Origin: Streptomyces sp. SKN60
GTDB taxonomy: Bacteria > Actinomycetota > Actinomycetes > Streptomycetales > Streptomycetaceae
Direction of reading: 5' to 3'
NCBI RefSeq assembly: GCF_026236535.1
Contig: NZ_JAHTMW010000010.1
Location: 186,001 to 250,000 of the forward strand
DNA: 64,000 nucleotides
Within the stretch, counting starts at the first letter, position 1. Every line of letters begins with the position of its first letter. Shown here in pieces: positions 48,301-57,005 of this stretch. A program made the position numbers and the translations under genes. The notes under the pieces were generated by a model. It saw only the letters and a list, made by a program, of their open reading frames with translations. It made no database searches and was not told where the DNA came from.

Positions 48301-49280
48301 AGGCCGAGCTCCTTCAGGACGGTTCCGACCTGCTTGTCCTGGGCGGTGAGGAAGGTGCCGAACTCCTCGCCGGGCAGGAAGGCGTCGTTCCAGCCGTGGG
48401 TCTTCAGGGACTCCCGCCATTCCTTCGAGGCGTGCAGTTCGGTGACGAGGCCGACGAGCTTGTCGCGTTCGGCGTCGGTCAGGCCGGGCGGGGCGACGAT
48501 GCCGCGCCAGTTGATGAACTCGGTGTCGAGGCCGGCCTCGCGCAGCGTGGGCGCGTCGAGGCCGGGGACGCGTTCGGCGCCGGTGACGGCGAGCAGGCGC
48601 AGTTCGCCGGCCTTGATCTGGTCGAGGTACTCGCCGACGCCGGAGACGCCGAAGGCGACCTTGTTGCCGAGGATGGAGGCGAGGAGTTCGCCGCCGCCGT
48701 CGAAGGGCACGTAGTTGACGTCCTTCGGGGCGATGCCGGCGGCGCGGGCCATCAGCATGGGGGCGAGGTGGTCGGGTCCGCCGGGCGAGGAGCCGCCGCC
48801 GACGGGCAGTCTGCCGGGGTCCTTCCGCCAGGCGGCGAGCAGCTCCTGGATGGTCTGGTACGGGGAGTCCCTGCCGACCACGACGATGTCCTGCTCCATG
48901 GTGAGCCGGGCGATCGGGGTGGTGTCGGCGAGGGTCTTCGGCGTCTTGTTGGTGTGGACGGCGCCGACGACGCCGAGGCCCATGGACATGGCGAGCCGGC
49001 CGTTGCCGTGCTCGCCGACGAGCCGGGTGAGGCCGACGGTGCCGCCGGCGCCGGGCAGGTTGAAGACCTCGATGTCGGAGGTGAGTCCGGCGTCCTCGGC
49101 GTTCTTCGCCGCGGTGCGGGCGGTGATGTCGTAGCCGCCGCCGGGGGTGTTGGGGACCATGAAGCGCAGGCCGGGTATCTGTGTGCCGGTGCCGGCGCCG
49201 CTGCCGGAGGTGAGCAGCGGCGGTCCGACGAGCACGAGCAGCGCCGCCCCGAGCAGGGCGAGGGGAGTGCGCAGGCGCAC
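48297..49280 (-). CDS. tctC: Tripartite tricarboxylate transporter binding protein TctC
   Basis: 327 residues from GTG 49280, preceded by GAGAGGCGGCACCC. The N-terminal hydrophobic segment (about 5-25) exports or anchors it; no lipobox is seen. The extracytoplasmic solute receptor follows: LRFMVPNTPGGGYDITAR, FNLPGAGGTVGLTRL, VGGGSSPGGPDHLAPM, INWRGIVAPPGLTD and LKTHGWNDAFLPGEEF are typical Bug/TctC segments that bind carboxylates. First gene of tctCBA, divergent from a CitB-type response regulator across 165 bases. Citrate, tartrate or an aromatic acid are possible ligands. Confidence 0.95.
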   Translation of the reverse strand: MRLRTPLALLGAALLVLVGPPLLTSGSGAGTGTQIPGLRFMVPNTPGGGYDITARTAAKNAEDAGLTSDIEVFNLPGAGGTVGLTRLVGEHGNGRLAMSMGLGVVGAVHTNKTPKTLADTTPIARLTMEQDIVVVGRDSPYQTIQELLAAWRKDPGRLPVGGGSSPGGPDHLAPMLMARAAGIAPKDVNYVPFDGGGELLASILGNKVAFGVSGVGEYLDQIKAGELRLLAVTGAERVPGLDAPTLREAGLDTEFINWRGIVAPPGLTDAERDKLVGLVTELHASKEWRESLKTHGWNDAFLPGEEFGTFLTAQDKQVGTVLKELGL

Positions 49281-49410
49281 GGGTGCCGCCTCTCGAAGGG
49301 GAACGGGGGATGCCCGAGGGGAGGTCTCGGGGGATGCCTCGGGGGATGTGAGGTGGCCCACATGTTGCCTGCGCGTGAGGAAGCTGTCTCTCTTCCGCAA
49401 CCAACGGACG

Positions 49411-49446
49411 TTGTGGTCCTTGTGGTCGCGTCCTACCTTGTCGGCG
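49411..49446 (+). promoter_or_regulatory. Probable leaderless promoter of the response regulator
   Basis: TTGTGG (49411-49416), a 17-base spacer and TACCTT (49434-49439) fit a housekeeping promoter. The start codon GTG is at 49446, seven bases after the -10, so transcription probably begins at the start codon. No Shine-Dalgarno is seen. Confidence 0.6.
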
Positions 49447-50120
49447 TGACGAAGGTGCTGGTGGTCGACGACGACTTCATGGTGGCCAAGCTGCACTGCC
49501 GCTATGTGTCGGCGGTGCCGGGCTTCTCCGTCGCCGGGGTCGCGCACACCGGCGCCGAGGCGCTGCGCGCGGCGCACGCGCTGCGGCCGGATCTGCTGCT
49601 GCTCGACATCTTCCTGCCGGACATGGACGGGATCGCGGTGCTGCGCGAGCTGCGGGCGGCGGGGCTCGCGACGGACGCGCTGTTCATCACGGCGGCGCGG
49701 GACGCGGACACGATCCGCTCGGCGCTGCGCGCCGGGGCCCTGCACTATCTGATCAAGCCGTTCAACCAGGCGGCGCTGCAGGAGCAGCTGCGGCACGTGG
49801 CGGCCCTGCACGGGCGGCTCGACGACCTGGCGGAGGCGGAGGCCCGGCAGGAGGACGTCGACCGGATCTTCGGGGCCCGCCCGCGCGGCTCCCGCGAGCT
49901 GCCGAAGGGGCTCGCGGCCCCGACCGCCGATCTCGTCGACACCATTCTGCGCGCGCATCCCGAGGGCCTGTCGGCCACCGAGTGCGCGGAGGCCGGTTCG
50001 CTGTCCCGGGTGAGCGCCCGCCGCTATCTGGAGTACTTCGCGGCGACCGGCCGCGCCGAGATCACCCTGCGCTACGGCGGTACGGGCCGGCCCGAGCGGC
50101 GCTACCGGCGGGTGGGCTGA
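49446..50120 (+). CDS. CitB-type response regulator, no adjacent kinase
   Basis: 224 residues. Receiver domain 1-120: acidic VVDDDFMVAK, phospho-acceptor Asp in LLLLDIFLPDMDG, ITAARD for the Thr/Ser, and KPF for the Lys. The output HTH is at about 160-215 (LSATECAEAGSLSRVSARRYLEYFAATGRAE as end landmarks), the CitB/DcuR/DpiA type that controls di- and tricarboxylate use. It is divergent from tctCBA, the obvious target. The CitA/DcuS-type histidine kinase that normally accompanies such a gene is absent on both sides. Likely leaderless start GTG 49446. Confidence 0.93.
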   Translation: MTKVLVVDDDFMVAKLHCRYVSAVPGFSVAGVAHTGAEALRAAHALRPDLLLLDIFLPDMDGIAVLRELRAAGLATDALFITAARDADTIRSALRAGALHYLIKPFNQAALQEQLRHVAALHGRLDDLAEAEARQEDVDRIFGARPRGSRELPKGLAAPTADLVDTILRAHPEGLSATECAEAGSLSRVSARRYLEYFAATGRAEITLRYGGTGRPERRYRRVG

Positions 50121-50171
50121 CGGCGTCGGCCGGCACGGGTGCGGGTCCTGTCTGTGCCCCCGCTTAGACGC

Positions 50172-50192
50172 TCCTTAACGCGACCATAAGGA
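50172..50192. promoter_or_regulatory. TCCTTA-N9-TAAGGA dyad before LPMO gene
   Basis: A perfect 6-bp inverted repeat 100 bases upstream of the LPMO start. It does not resemble the DasR dre-site used by many chitin genes. A regulator binding site is possible; the evidence is the dyad and its position only. Confidence 0.35.
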
Positions 50193-50292
50193 TCGGTCCG
50201 TGCGGCTTCCGGGGCCCGGATCCGCGCCTTTCGAGGGCTAGTTTCCTTGGCAACCCCCCACACCCCCACCCTCGTGAAGGAGTTGTCCCCCC

Positions 50293-51237
50293 ATGACCTC
50301 ACGCCGTTCGGCCGCCGCGGCCGTCGTCTCCACCGCCGTGCTCGCCCTGTCCGGGCTCGCCGTCGCCCCCGCGTTCGCGCACGGGTCGATGACCGATCCG
50401 GTGAGCCGGGTCGCCGGGTGTCACGCGGAGGGGCCGGAGAGCCCGAAGTCGGCGGCGTGCAGGGCGGCGGTGGCCGCGGGCGGGACGCAGGCGCTGTACG
50501 ACTGGAACGGGGTGAACATCGCGAACGCGGCCGGGAAGCACCGCGAGATCATCCCGGACGGCGAGCTGTGCAGCGCCGGGAACGAGAAGTTCAAGGGGCT
50601 CGACCTGGCGCGGGCGGACTGGCCGGCGACCTCGCTGAACTCCGGGCCGCACACCTTCCGTTACAAGGGGACCGCGCCCCACCGGGGGACGTTCGAGCTG
50701 TACGTGACGAAGGACGGGTACGACCCGTCGAAGCCGCTGAAGTGGTCGGACCTGGAGGCGGAGCCGTTCGCGACGGTCGTCGACCCGGGGATGCGGAACG
50801 GCGACTACGTGTTCACGGGCACGATCCCGGAGAAGTCCGGGCGGCACCTGATCTACTCGATCTGGCAGCGCTCCGACTCCCCCGAGGCCTTCTACACCTG
50901 CTCGGACGTGGTGTTCGGGAAGGACAGCTCCCCCACCCGGGCTCCGGCGCCGAGCGCGCCCACGGCGGCGCCCGCCACCGGGCACGGGCAGCACGCCGGG
51001 CACCCGGCCACGCCGACGACCACCACTCCGGCGAGCGAGGCCCCGGCCGCTCCGACAAGCGAAGCGCCGCAGACCGCCGCTCCCGCCCCCGCGCCCCAGG
51101 GCGGCTCGGGTTCCGGTGAGGAGCTGGCGGAGACCGGGGGCGGCGCCGCCACGCCGTATCTGGCGGGGGGCGGCGCCGCCGTTCTCGCGGTCGGCGCGGC
51201 CGTGCTGTTCGTCACGGCGCGCCGCCGGCACGGATAG
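50293..51237 (+). CDS. AA10 lytic polysaccharide monooxygenase with LAETG cell-wall anchor
   Basis: Copper enzyme that oxidatively cleaves chitin or cellulose, 314 residues. The signal peptide is cut at AFA/HGSM, leaving His30 as the mature N-terminus; His130 in TAPHRGTFELY completes the histidine brace. WSDLEAEPFA and YSIWQRSDSPEAFYTCSDV are AA10 blocks. After the catalytic domain (to about 210) come a Pro/Thr/Ala-rich spacer of about 70 residues, LAETG, a hydrophobic helix and RRRHG: a sortase E-type sorting signal. The enzyme is therefore probably wall-bound. AAGGAGTTGTCCCCCC precedes ATG 50293. Monocistronic; converges with a lipase gene 3 bases away. Confidence 0.96.
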   Translation: MTSRRSAAAAVVSTAVLALSGLAVAPAFAHGSMTDPVSRVAGCHAEGPESPKSAACRAAVAAGGTQALYDWNGVNIANAAGKHREIIPDGELCSAGNEKFKGLDLARADWPATSLNSGPHTFRYKGTAPHRGTFELYVTKDGYDPSKPLKWSDLEAEPFATVVDPGMRNGDYVFTGTIPEKSGRHLIYSIWQRSDSPEAFYTCSDVVFGKDSSPTRAPAPSAPTAAPATGHGQHAGHPATPTTTTPASEAPAAPTSEAPQTAAPAPAPQGGSGSGEELAETGGGAATPYLAGGGAAVLAVGAAVLFVTARRRHG

Positions 51238-51240
51238 GGG

Positions 51241-52110
51241 TCAGCTGAAGACCGAGGCGCAGGTCGTCGGGGTCGCGTGGGCCGGGTCGAGGGCGTTGTT
51301 CACCTCGTGGAAGACGATCCGGTCCACCGTGCCGATGGCCACGTGCTCGGACAGGTCGAGCGCGCACCGGTCCTGGAGCAGCACGTTGCTGACGTTCGGT
51401 CCGGACAGCCAGCCGGACTGGTACGGGGTGACGACCTCGTCGTACTTGGTGGCGATCACCGTGTACCGCACGCCGGGCACGGTGTCGCCGCCCGCGTTGA
51501 GCTTGGTCATGAACGCGGAGCCGGCGATCTGGTCGGCGAGTCCCGGGGTCGCGCTGGTCAGCAGGTCCTGGGCGCCGGGGAAGTACGGCAGCAGCTGGGT
51601 GAGGCCGCTGAGCGTGGTGCCGTGGTTGTCGGGGGCGATGCCGACGAGGGCGTTCACCTTGTCGGCGCCGCCGAGGAACTTCAGGTAGTAGCGCGGCATC
51701 ATGCCGCCCTGCGAGTGCCCGACGAGGTCGGCCTCGGCGGCGCCGGTGGCGGCGAGGACCTTGTCGACGTACGCGTCGAGCTGGGCGGCGGAGGCGTCGA
51801 TCGGGCCGAGTCCGTTGAAGAACGGCACGCCTGGCAGCTGCCCGTAGTCGAGCGAGAAGACGCAGTAGCCCCGGTTGACCAGATAGGGGGCGAGACCCAG
51901 CCAGTTGTCGACGGAGTTGCCGAAGGTGCCGTGCACCAGGACGACGGGCCGGGGGTGGGCGGCGGACGGCTTGCAGGTGTAGTCGTTCCAGCCGCGACTG
52001 GGGGCGTCGGCCTGTGCGGCGGCGCCGGGGACGAGGGTGGCGGCGGCGGTCAGGAGCAGGACGGACAGCGCTCGGGCGATGTGCTTCCAGGGCGGTTTCC
52101 AGGGCAGCAT
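51241..52110 (-). CDS. Secreted alpha/beta-hydrolase lipase
   Basis: 289 residues, extracellular triacylglycerol lipase/esterase (lipase class 2 type). Signal peptide to about 35 (AAAQA/DAPSRG). The oxyanion strand is RPVVLVHGTFGNSVDNW, the nucleophile elbow is LVGHSQGGMMPRYYL, Asp is in YTVIATKYDEVVTPYQS, and the catalytic His is probably in LSEHVAIGTVDRIVFHEV. Two pairs of Cys (YTCKPS, RGYCVF, DRCALD, TTCASVF) may form disulfides. Single gene with GGAGATCGCCC before ATG 52110; the 200 bases beyond hold its promoter. Related to Streptomyces secreted lipases such as SCO1735, as I recall. Confidence 0.94.
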   Translation of the reverse strand: MLPWKPPWKHIARALSVLLLTAAATLVPGAAAQADAPSRGWNDYTCKPSAAHPRPVVLVHGTFGNSVDNWLGLAPYLVNRGYCVFSLDYGQLPGVPFFNGLGPIDASAAQLDAYVDKVLAATGAAEADLVGHSQGGMMPRYYLKFLGGADKVNALVGIAPDNHGTTLSGLTQLLPYFPGAQDLLTSATPGLADQIAGSAFMTKLNAGGDTVPGVRYTVIATKYDEVVTPYQSGWLSGPNVSNVLLQDRCALDLSEHVAIGTVDRIVFHEVNNALDPAHATPTTCASVFS

Positions 52111-52310
52111 CGGGCGATCTCCTTGCGGCTCAAGGGGAATGAGGGAGTGCTACGCCCTGCGGTCCGGACCACAAGTGGGGATGTGCGCTTTCCGCCAAGT
52201 TACGGATGGGTAGCCCCGGTGGGAAGTTACGCGTCGGTAAAAAGTCCCGTGTCGCCTACACCCTCGTGCTTGCGCCACCACGCTCACGCGGTCGGCTCAC
52301 GCGGTCGGGC

Positions 52311-53270
52311 TCATGCCGCGAGCGAGCCCGGCAGCACCGCCCTCGGCCCGTACTTCGCGCGGGCCCGGTCCGCCACCGCCTCGATGCGGCGGGCCTTGTC
52401 GTCGGCCGGGTCGAAGGTGAGCTGATGGGCGGCGGACTCGGCCGGGGCCAGGCCCTCGGCGCGCAGGGCGATGCCCCGGACCCGGGCGCGCTGGAGGCCG
52501 AAGGAGGCGTGGATCGCGTACGCGAGCGTGCTGAGCTCCGTCGAGTGGGCGGTGGGTTCACGCAGGGCGCGGGTGCGGGTCGTCGTGGTGCGGTCGGCGT
52601 AGCGGACGGTCACCGTCAGGGAGCGGCACACCTGGCGCTCGGTGCGCATCCGGGCGCCCAGTTCCTCGGTGAGCGAGAGCAGCGCCCTGCGCTGCTCGAC
52701 GGGGTCCAGCTCGTCGTACGGGAAGGTCCGTTCGGCGGCCATCGAGCGGGAGACCTCGCCGGGGACGACGGGGGTGCGGTCGATGCCGCGGGCCCGTTCC
52801 CAGAGCTCGCGGCCGGCCTTGGCGCCGATGAGCCGCTGGAGCACGGCGAGCGGCGCGTCGGCGACCCGGCCGGCGGAGTCCAGGCCGTAGCCGCAGAGGG
52901 TACGGGCGGTGGCGCGGCCGACGCCGTCGAGGGCGGCCACCGGCCGGTCGCGCAGGAAGTCCGCCGGGTCCTCGACGACCAGGGTGGCGCCGGGCCGGGC
53001 CGCGCGGGCGGCCATCCGGGCCAGCATCGGGTTGGGGCCCGCGCCGATGACGCTGTCGACGCCGTACAGGGCGAGTGCTCTGACCCGGATCACCGAGCCG
53101 AGTTCGGCCGCGGTCCAGCCGAAGTAGCGCAGTGCGCCGCGCACGTCGGCGAGCGCCCCGTCGGGCGGGGTCGCCTCGACGAGCGGGGTGAACTCGCCGA
53201 GCAGGTCGAGCAGTCGGGGGAGCATCACCTCCCCGGCCGTCTCCAGGCGGAACCGTACGCAGAGGATCAT
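52311..53270 (-). CDS. imuB: ImuB-like Y-family polymerase homologue (mutasome adaptor)
   Basis: 319 residues, Y-family DNA polymerase fold. The N-terminus lacks the catalytic DxD of active DinB enzymes: it starts MILCVRFRLET instead of an MxxxDxDxF segment, so polymerase activity is unlikely. The helix-hairpin-helix GVGRATARTLCGYGLDSAG and the little-finger region are present. QLTF in HQLTFDPADDKAR resembles a beta-clamp binding motif. ImuB proteins bridge DnaE2 and the clamp in damage-induced mutagenesis. Start ATG 53270 overlaps the dnaE2 stop (ATGA). It is shorter than mycobacterial ImuB. No imuA' gene is adjacent. Confidence 0.86.
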   Translation of the reverse strand: MILCVRFRLETAGEVMLPRLLDLLGEFTPLVEATPPDGALADVRGALRYFGWTAAELGSVIRVRALALYGVDSVIGAGPNPMLARMAARAARPGATLVVEDPADFLRDRPVAALDGVGRATARTLCGYGLDSAGRVADAPLAVLQRLIGAKAGRELWERARGIDRTPVVPGEVSRSMAAERTFPYDELDPVEQRRALLSLTEELGARMRTERQVCRSLTVTVRYADRTTTTRTRALREPTAHSTELSTLAYAIHASFGLQRARVRGIALRAEGLAPAESAAHQLTFDPADDKARRIEAVADRARAKYGPRAVLPGSLAA

Positions 53271-56200
53271 CCGGCGCTCCCGGGGCTGCTGTGCCACAGC
53301 TTCCGCGACGGTGTCGCGGCGCCTTCCCCGGCCGGCTGGAGGTCGGCCCAGGGGTTCATCGTGTAGCCGGTGGACAGGGTGATCCGGCGGCCGCTTTCGA
53401 CACCGTCGGCGTCGGCATGACCATGGCCATCGGGGTCGCTCTCCGCGGGAACGGGCTCCTCCGAGAGCCGCTCCCCCACCGCCGCCAGGCCGCCGCTCTC
53501 CCGCAGTTCGGCCAGCTCGGCGAGGTTCCAGGCGGCGGCGCCGACCACGCTGAGGCTGCGCGGTCCGCGCCGCTGCACCACGCCCCGGACGAGCAGCAGC
53601 CAGGAGTGGAAGACGGTGTGGGCGCAGCGTTCGTGGGAGTCGTCGAAGAAGGCGAGGTCGACCAGGCCGGTGCCGTCGTCGAGGGTGGTGAAGATGACCC
53701 GCTTGCCGGAGCGGATCGGCGGGGTCTGGGTGGCCGCCTTGGCGCCGGCGACCAGGACGGTCTGGCCGTGCCGGGCGGAGCGCAGCCGTTCGGCGGAGAC
53801 CACGCCGAGTTCGCGCAGGAAGGCCTGGTGGTCGCCCATGAGGTGGCGGGAGGCGTCCATGCCGAGGATGCCGAGTTCGGCGCTGAGCCGTTCGGTCTCG
53901 TCGAGGTCGGGCAGGCCGACGGGGGCGGTCCTGCGGCCCTGGGCGAGCGGGAGTTGTCCGCCGTAGGAGGCGGCGCCGCGCTGGGTCCGGTGCAGTTCGG
54001 TGAGGTGGAGCAGCAGGTCGCGGCGGTTGGCGCCGAAGGCGTCGAGGGCGCCGACCTGGGCGAGGCGTTCGGCGACGGGTTTGCGCGGGCGGGCCCGTTC
54101 CCAGAAGTCGAGCAGGGAGGCGTAGGGCTGCCCGGTCTCGATGCGGGCGCTCTCGGCCTCGCTGATGCCGTGGACGTCGGCGAGCCCGAGCCGGAGGCCC
54201 CAGCGCTCCGCACCACCGTCGGACACCAGTTCGATACGGTGGGCGGCCGCCGACCGGTTCACGTCGAGCGGCAGCACCGGCACCCCGCGCCGCCGGGCGT
54301 CCGCGAGCAGCAGCCGCTTGGGGTACATGCCGGGGTCGTGGGTGAGCAGCCCGGCGTAGAAGGCGGCCGGGTGGTGCGCCTTGAGCCAGGCCGACTGGTA
54401 GGTGGGCACGGCGAAGGCCACCGCGTGCGCCTTGCAGAAGCCGTACGAGCCGAAGGCCTCGACGATCTCCCAGGTGCGGGCGACGACCTCGTCCGCGTAC
54501 CCCTGCCGCCGCGCCCGCTCGGCGAACCAGGTCCTGATCCGGCCCTGCGACTCGGGGTGGGAGAGTCCGCGGCGCACCTGGTCGGCCTCGTCGCGGCCGC
54601 AGCCGGTCATGATGCTCACGATCTCGATGATCTGTTCGTGGAAGACGACGACGCCGTAGGTCTCCCGCAGCGCGTCCGCCAGGTCGGGGTGCGGGTAGCG
54701 GACCGGGGCGCGGCCGTGCCGGGCCTCGATGAAGGGGCGGACCATGTCGGCGGCGACCGGGCCCGGCCGGAAGAGCGAGATGTCGACGACGAGGTCGTGG
54801 AAGTTCTCGGGCTGGAGCCGACCGACCAGGTCACGCTGGCCCGGGGACTCGATCTGGAAGCAGCCGAGGGTCTCGGTGGAGCGGATGAGCCGGTACGTGT
54901 CGGGGTCGCCGGGCGGGATGGCGTCGACGTCCGGCCGGGTGCCGGTGGCACGCTCGACCTCGGCGACGGCGTGCGCCATCGCGGACTGCATCCGCACGCC
55001 GAGGACGTCGAGCTTGAGCAGTCCGAGGTCCTCCACGTCCTCCTTGTCGAACTGCGCCATGGGCATCGGGGAGGGTCCCGGGCCGCCGGGGCCCGCGGGG
55101 ATCTCTCCGGCGGTGGGGACGACGGGGGTACGGGCGAGCAGCGAGGCGTCCGAGAGGAGCACCCCGCACGGGTGCATGGCGATGCCGCGGGGCAGCGCGT
55201 CGAGCGCCTCGACCAGCTCCCAGAACCGCCCGTGGCCCGCCGTGCGCTCCAACTCTCCTTTGAGTCCGCGCAGTTCGGGCAGCTCGTCGAGGGCGGCGCG
55301 GGCGTCCCTGGCGCGGATGTGCGGGAAGGCCTTGGCGATCCGGTCGATCTCGGCCGGGTCCATGGACAGGGCGGCGCCCACGTCCCGTACCGCGTGGCGG
55401 ACCCGGTAGGTCTCGGGCATGGCGACGGCGGCGACCCGCTCGGCGCCGAAGCGGTCGAGGATCGCCCGGTAGACCTCCAGGCGGCGGGCGGACTCCACGT
55501 CGATGTCGATGTCGGGCAGCGCGGTGCGGCGCTTGGACAGGAAGCGCTCCATCAGCAGGCCGTGCTCGACCGGGTCGGCGTGGGCGATGCCGAGGAGGTG
55601 GTTGACCAGCGAGCCGGCGCCGGAGCCGCGGGCGGCCACCCGGATGCCCATGCCGCGCACGCCGTCGACGACCTGGGCGACCGTCAGGAAGTAGGTGGCG
55701 AAGCCGTGGTGGGCGATGACGTCGAGCTCGCGGTGCATCCGGTCCCAGTAGTCACGCCGCTTCTCGTACCCCTTGCGGACCATGCCGGCGGCGGCCCGGG
55801 AGGCGAGCACCCGCTGGGCGGTGCGGTGCGCGGCGCCGACCAGGTACGGCTCCGGGAAGTGTGCCGAGCCCATGCCGAGGTCGTCCTCGGGGTCGACCAG
55901 GCAGGCCGCGGCGACGCCCTCGGTGTGCTCCAGGAGCCGGTGGGCGGCGTCCCGGCGGAAGCCGGCGGCCTCCACCACCCGCTCGGCGACGCCCAGCATG
56001 GCGCCGGCGTCCTTGAGCCAGGCCTCGCCGCTGTCGAGCCCGGCCCGCGGGTCGACGGGCACCAGGCGGCGGGCGGCGTCGAGCACGTCGGCGACCGGGC
56101 CCTGGCCGGGGTCGGCGTACCGCACCTCGTTGCCGAGCACCGGCCGCACGCCCTGCTCGGCGGCGAGGCCGAGGGTGCGGGCGGCGAGCCGCAGCGAGCC

Positions 56201-56827
56201 GGGGCCGGTGCCGGTGCGCCCGTGGTGCACGACCTCCAGACACAGGGCGTCGCCGTACCGCTCGCGCCAGGGGGCGAGGAGCCGCGCGGCCCGGTCGGGC
56301 CGGCCGGCGGCGAGGGCGCGCCCGACGTCGGAGCCGGGGCCGAGCAGGACGAAGAGCTCGTCGCCGGCGCCTGCCTTGTGGTTCGCGGACCGGGGCAGCA
56401 GGGGCCGCCCCTCCCCCGCGTGGGCGTGGGCGGCGCTGACCAGCGCGCAGAGCTCGGCCCAGCCGGTGCGGGAGCGGGCGAGGAAGACGGCGCGCGGCGC
56501 GGACTCGTCGACGAAGGCGCCGCCGCGCACGGGCACCCGGCGGGCGGAGCCGACCCCGCCGCCGGCCGCCCGCTCCCCGGGCCGGGCGTCGTGCGGGACC
56601 GGGACGAGGAAGGGCTCGCAGCCGAGGTCGACGCCGAAGAGCGGGCGGATCCCGGCCTGCTCGCAGGCCTTGGCGAAGCGGACCGTGCCCGCGACGGTGT
56701 CGCGGTCGGTCAGGGCGAGGGCGTCCATGCCGCGCTCGGCGGCGCGCTCGGCGAGGCGGGCGGGGTGGGAGGCGCCGTAGCGCAGGGAGAAGCCCGACGC
56801 GGTGTGCAGATGTGTGAACCCCGGCAT
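53267..56827 (-). CDS. dnaE2: Error-prone DNA polymerase DnaE2
   Basis: C-family polymerase alpha-subunit homologue for translesion synthesis, 1186 residues. PHP domain at the N-terminus (MPGFTHLHTASGFSLRYGA, ALALTDRD), then palm residues in ALPDIDIDVESARR (catalytic Asp pair), with FKAHA-like SYGFCKAHAVAFAVP and LLKLDVLG. An HhH region and an OB fold are near the end (VRGVVQRRGPRSLSVVG). The catalytic residues are intact. It heads an operon with the ImuB-like gene. A LexA-like box at 56898-56913 and a weaker one at 56854-56869 precede it, indicating SOS induction. ATG 56827. Confidence 0.96.
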   Translation of the reverse strand: MPGFTHLHTASGFSLRYGASHPARLAERAAERGMDALALTDRDTVAGTVRFAKACEQAGIRPLFGVDLGCEPFLVPVPHDARPGERAAGGGVGSARRVPVRGGAFVDESAPRAVFLARSRTGWAELCALVSAAHAHAGEGRPLLPRSANHKAGAGDELFVLLGPGSDVGRALAAGRPDRAARLLAPWRERYGDALCLEVVHHGRTGTGPGSLRLAARTLGLAAEQGVRPVLGNEVRYADPGQGPVADVLDAARRLVPVDPRAGLDSGEAWLKDAGAMLGVAERVVEAAGFRRDAAHRLLEHTEGVAAACLVDPEDDLGMGSAHFPEPYLVGAAHRTAQRVLASRAAAGMVRKGYEKRRDYWDRMHRELDVIAHHGFATYFLTVAQVVDGVRGMGIRVAARGSGAGSLVNHLLGIAHADPVEHGLLMERFLSKRRTALPDIDIDVESARRLEVYRAILDRFGAERVAAVAMPETYRVRHAVRDVGAALSMDPAEIDRIAKAFPHIRARDARAALDELPELRGLKGELERTAGHGRFWELVEALDALPRGIAMHPCGVLLSDASLLARTPVVPTAGEIPAGPGGPGPSPMPMAQFDKEDVEDLGLLKLDVLGVRMQSAMAHAVAEVERATGTRPDVDAIPPGDPDTYRLIRSTETLGCFQIESPGQRDLVGRLQPENFHDLVVDISLFRPGPVAADMVRPFIEARHGRAPVRYPHPDLADALRETYGVVVFHEQIIEIVSIMTGCGRDEADQVRRGLSHPESQGRIRTWFAERARRQGYADEVVARTWEIVEAFGSYGFCKAHAVAFAVPTYQSAWLKAHHPAAFYAGLLTHDPGMYPKRLLLADARRRGVPVLPLDVNRSAAAHRIELVSDGGAERWGLRLGLADVHGISEAESARIETGQPYASLLDFWERARPRKPVAERLAQVGALDAFGANRRDLLLHLTELHRTQRGAASYGGQLPLAQGRRTAPVGLPDLDETERLSAELGILGMDASRHLMGDHQAFLRELGVVSAERLRSARHGQTVLVAGAKAATQTPPIRSGKRVIFTTLDDGTGLVDLAFFDDSHERCAHTVFHSWLLLVRGVVQRRGPRSLSVVGAAAWNLAELAELRESGGLAAVGERLSEEPVPAESDPDGHGHADADGVESGRRITLSTGYTMNPWADLQPAGEGAATPSRKLWHSSPGSAG

Positions 56828-56853
56828 GCGCCGTCCCACCTCCCACAGCAAAA

Positions 56854-56869
56854 TCGTACGTACGTTCCC
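56854..56869. promoter_or_regulatory. Weak second LexA-like box
   Basis: TCGTACGTACGTTCCC matches the actinobacterial SOS consensus TCGAAC-N4-GTTCGA with three changes. It lies between the better box and the dnaE2 start. It may be chance, since CGTACG is common here. Confidence 0.3.
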
Positions 56870-56897
56870 ACCCCCTCATCCCCACCCTAGCTCATTT

Positions 56898-56913
56898 TCG
56901 AACGCGCGTACGA
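56898..56913. promoter_or_regulatory. LexA (SOS) box before dnaE2
   Basis: TCGAACGCGCGTACGA matches TCGAAC-N4-GTTCGA with one change, the consensus of the LexA box in actinobacteria and Bacillus. It is 71 bases upstream of dnaE2, as expected for a damage-inducible mutasome operon. The divergent membrane-protein gene at 57006 could also be affected. Confidence 0.78.
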
Positions 56914-57005
56914 TAACCGGGACGGGTCTCTCCTCCCCCTCCGTCCGTCATCCGTTCGGACGCCTCCCACCTGCGGAGACACCGGCACCGCCCGAGCGTG
57001 GGGGC

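Noticed and set aside
46183..48714. About 840-codon plus-strand frame opposite tctA and tctB
   Set aside because: Highly repetitive Gly/Asp/Glu composition; TctA and TctB membrane helices are on the other strand.
53291..56890. Very long open frame opposite dnaE2 (about 1200 codons, plus strand)
   Set aside because: The minus-strand frame contains all DnaE2 motifs; the plus frame is Gly/Val/Glu-rich low complexity, a usual antisense shadow in GC-rich DNA.
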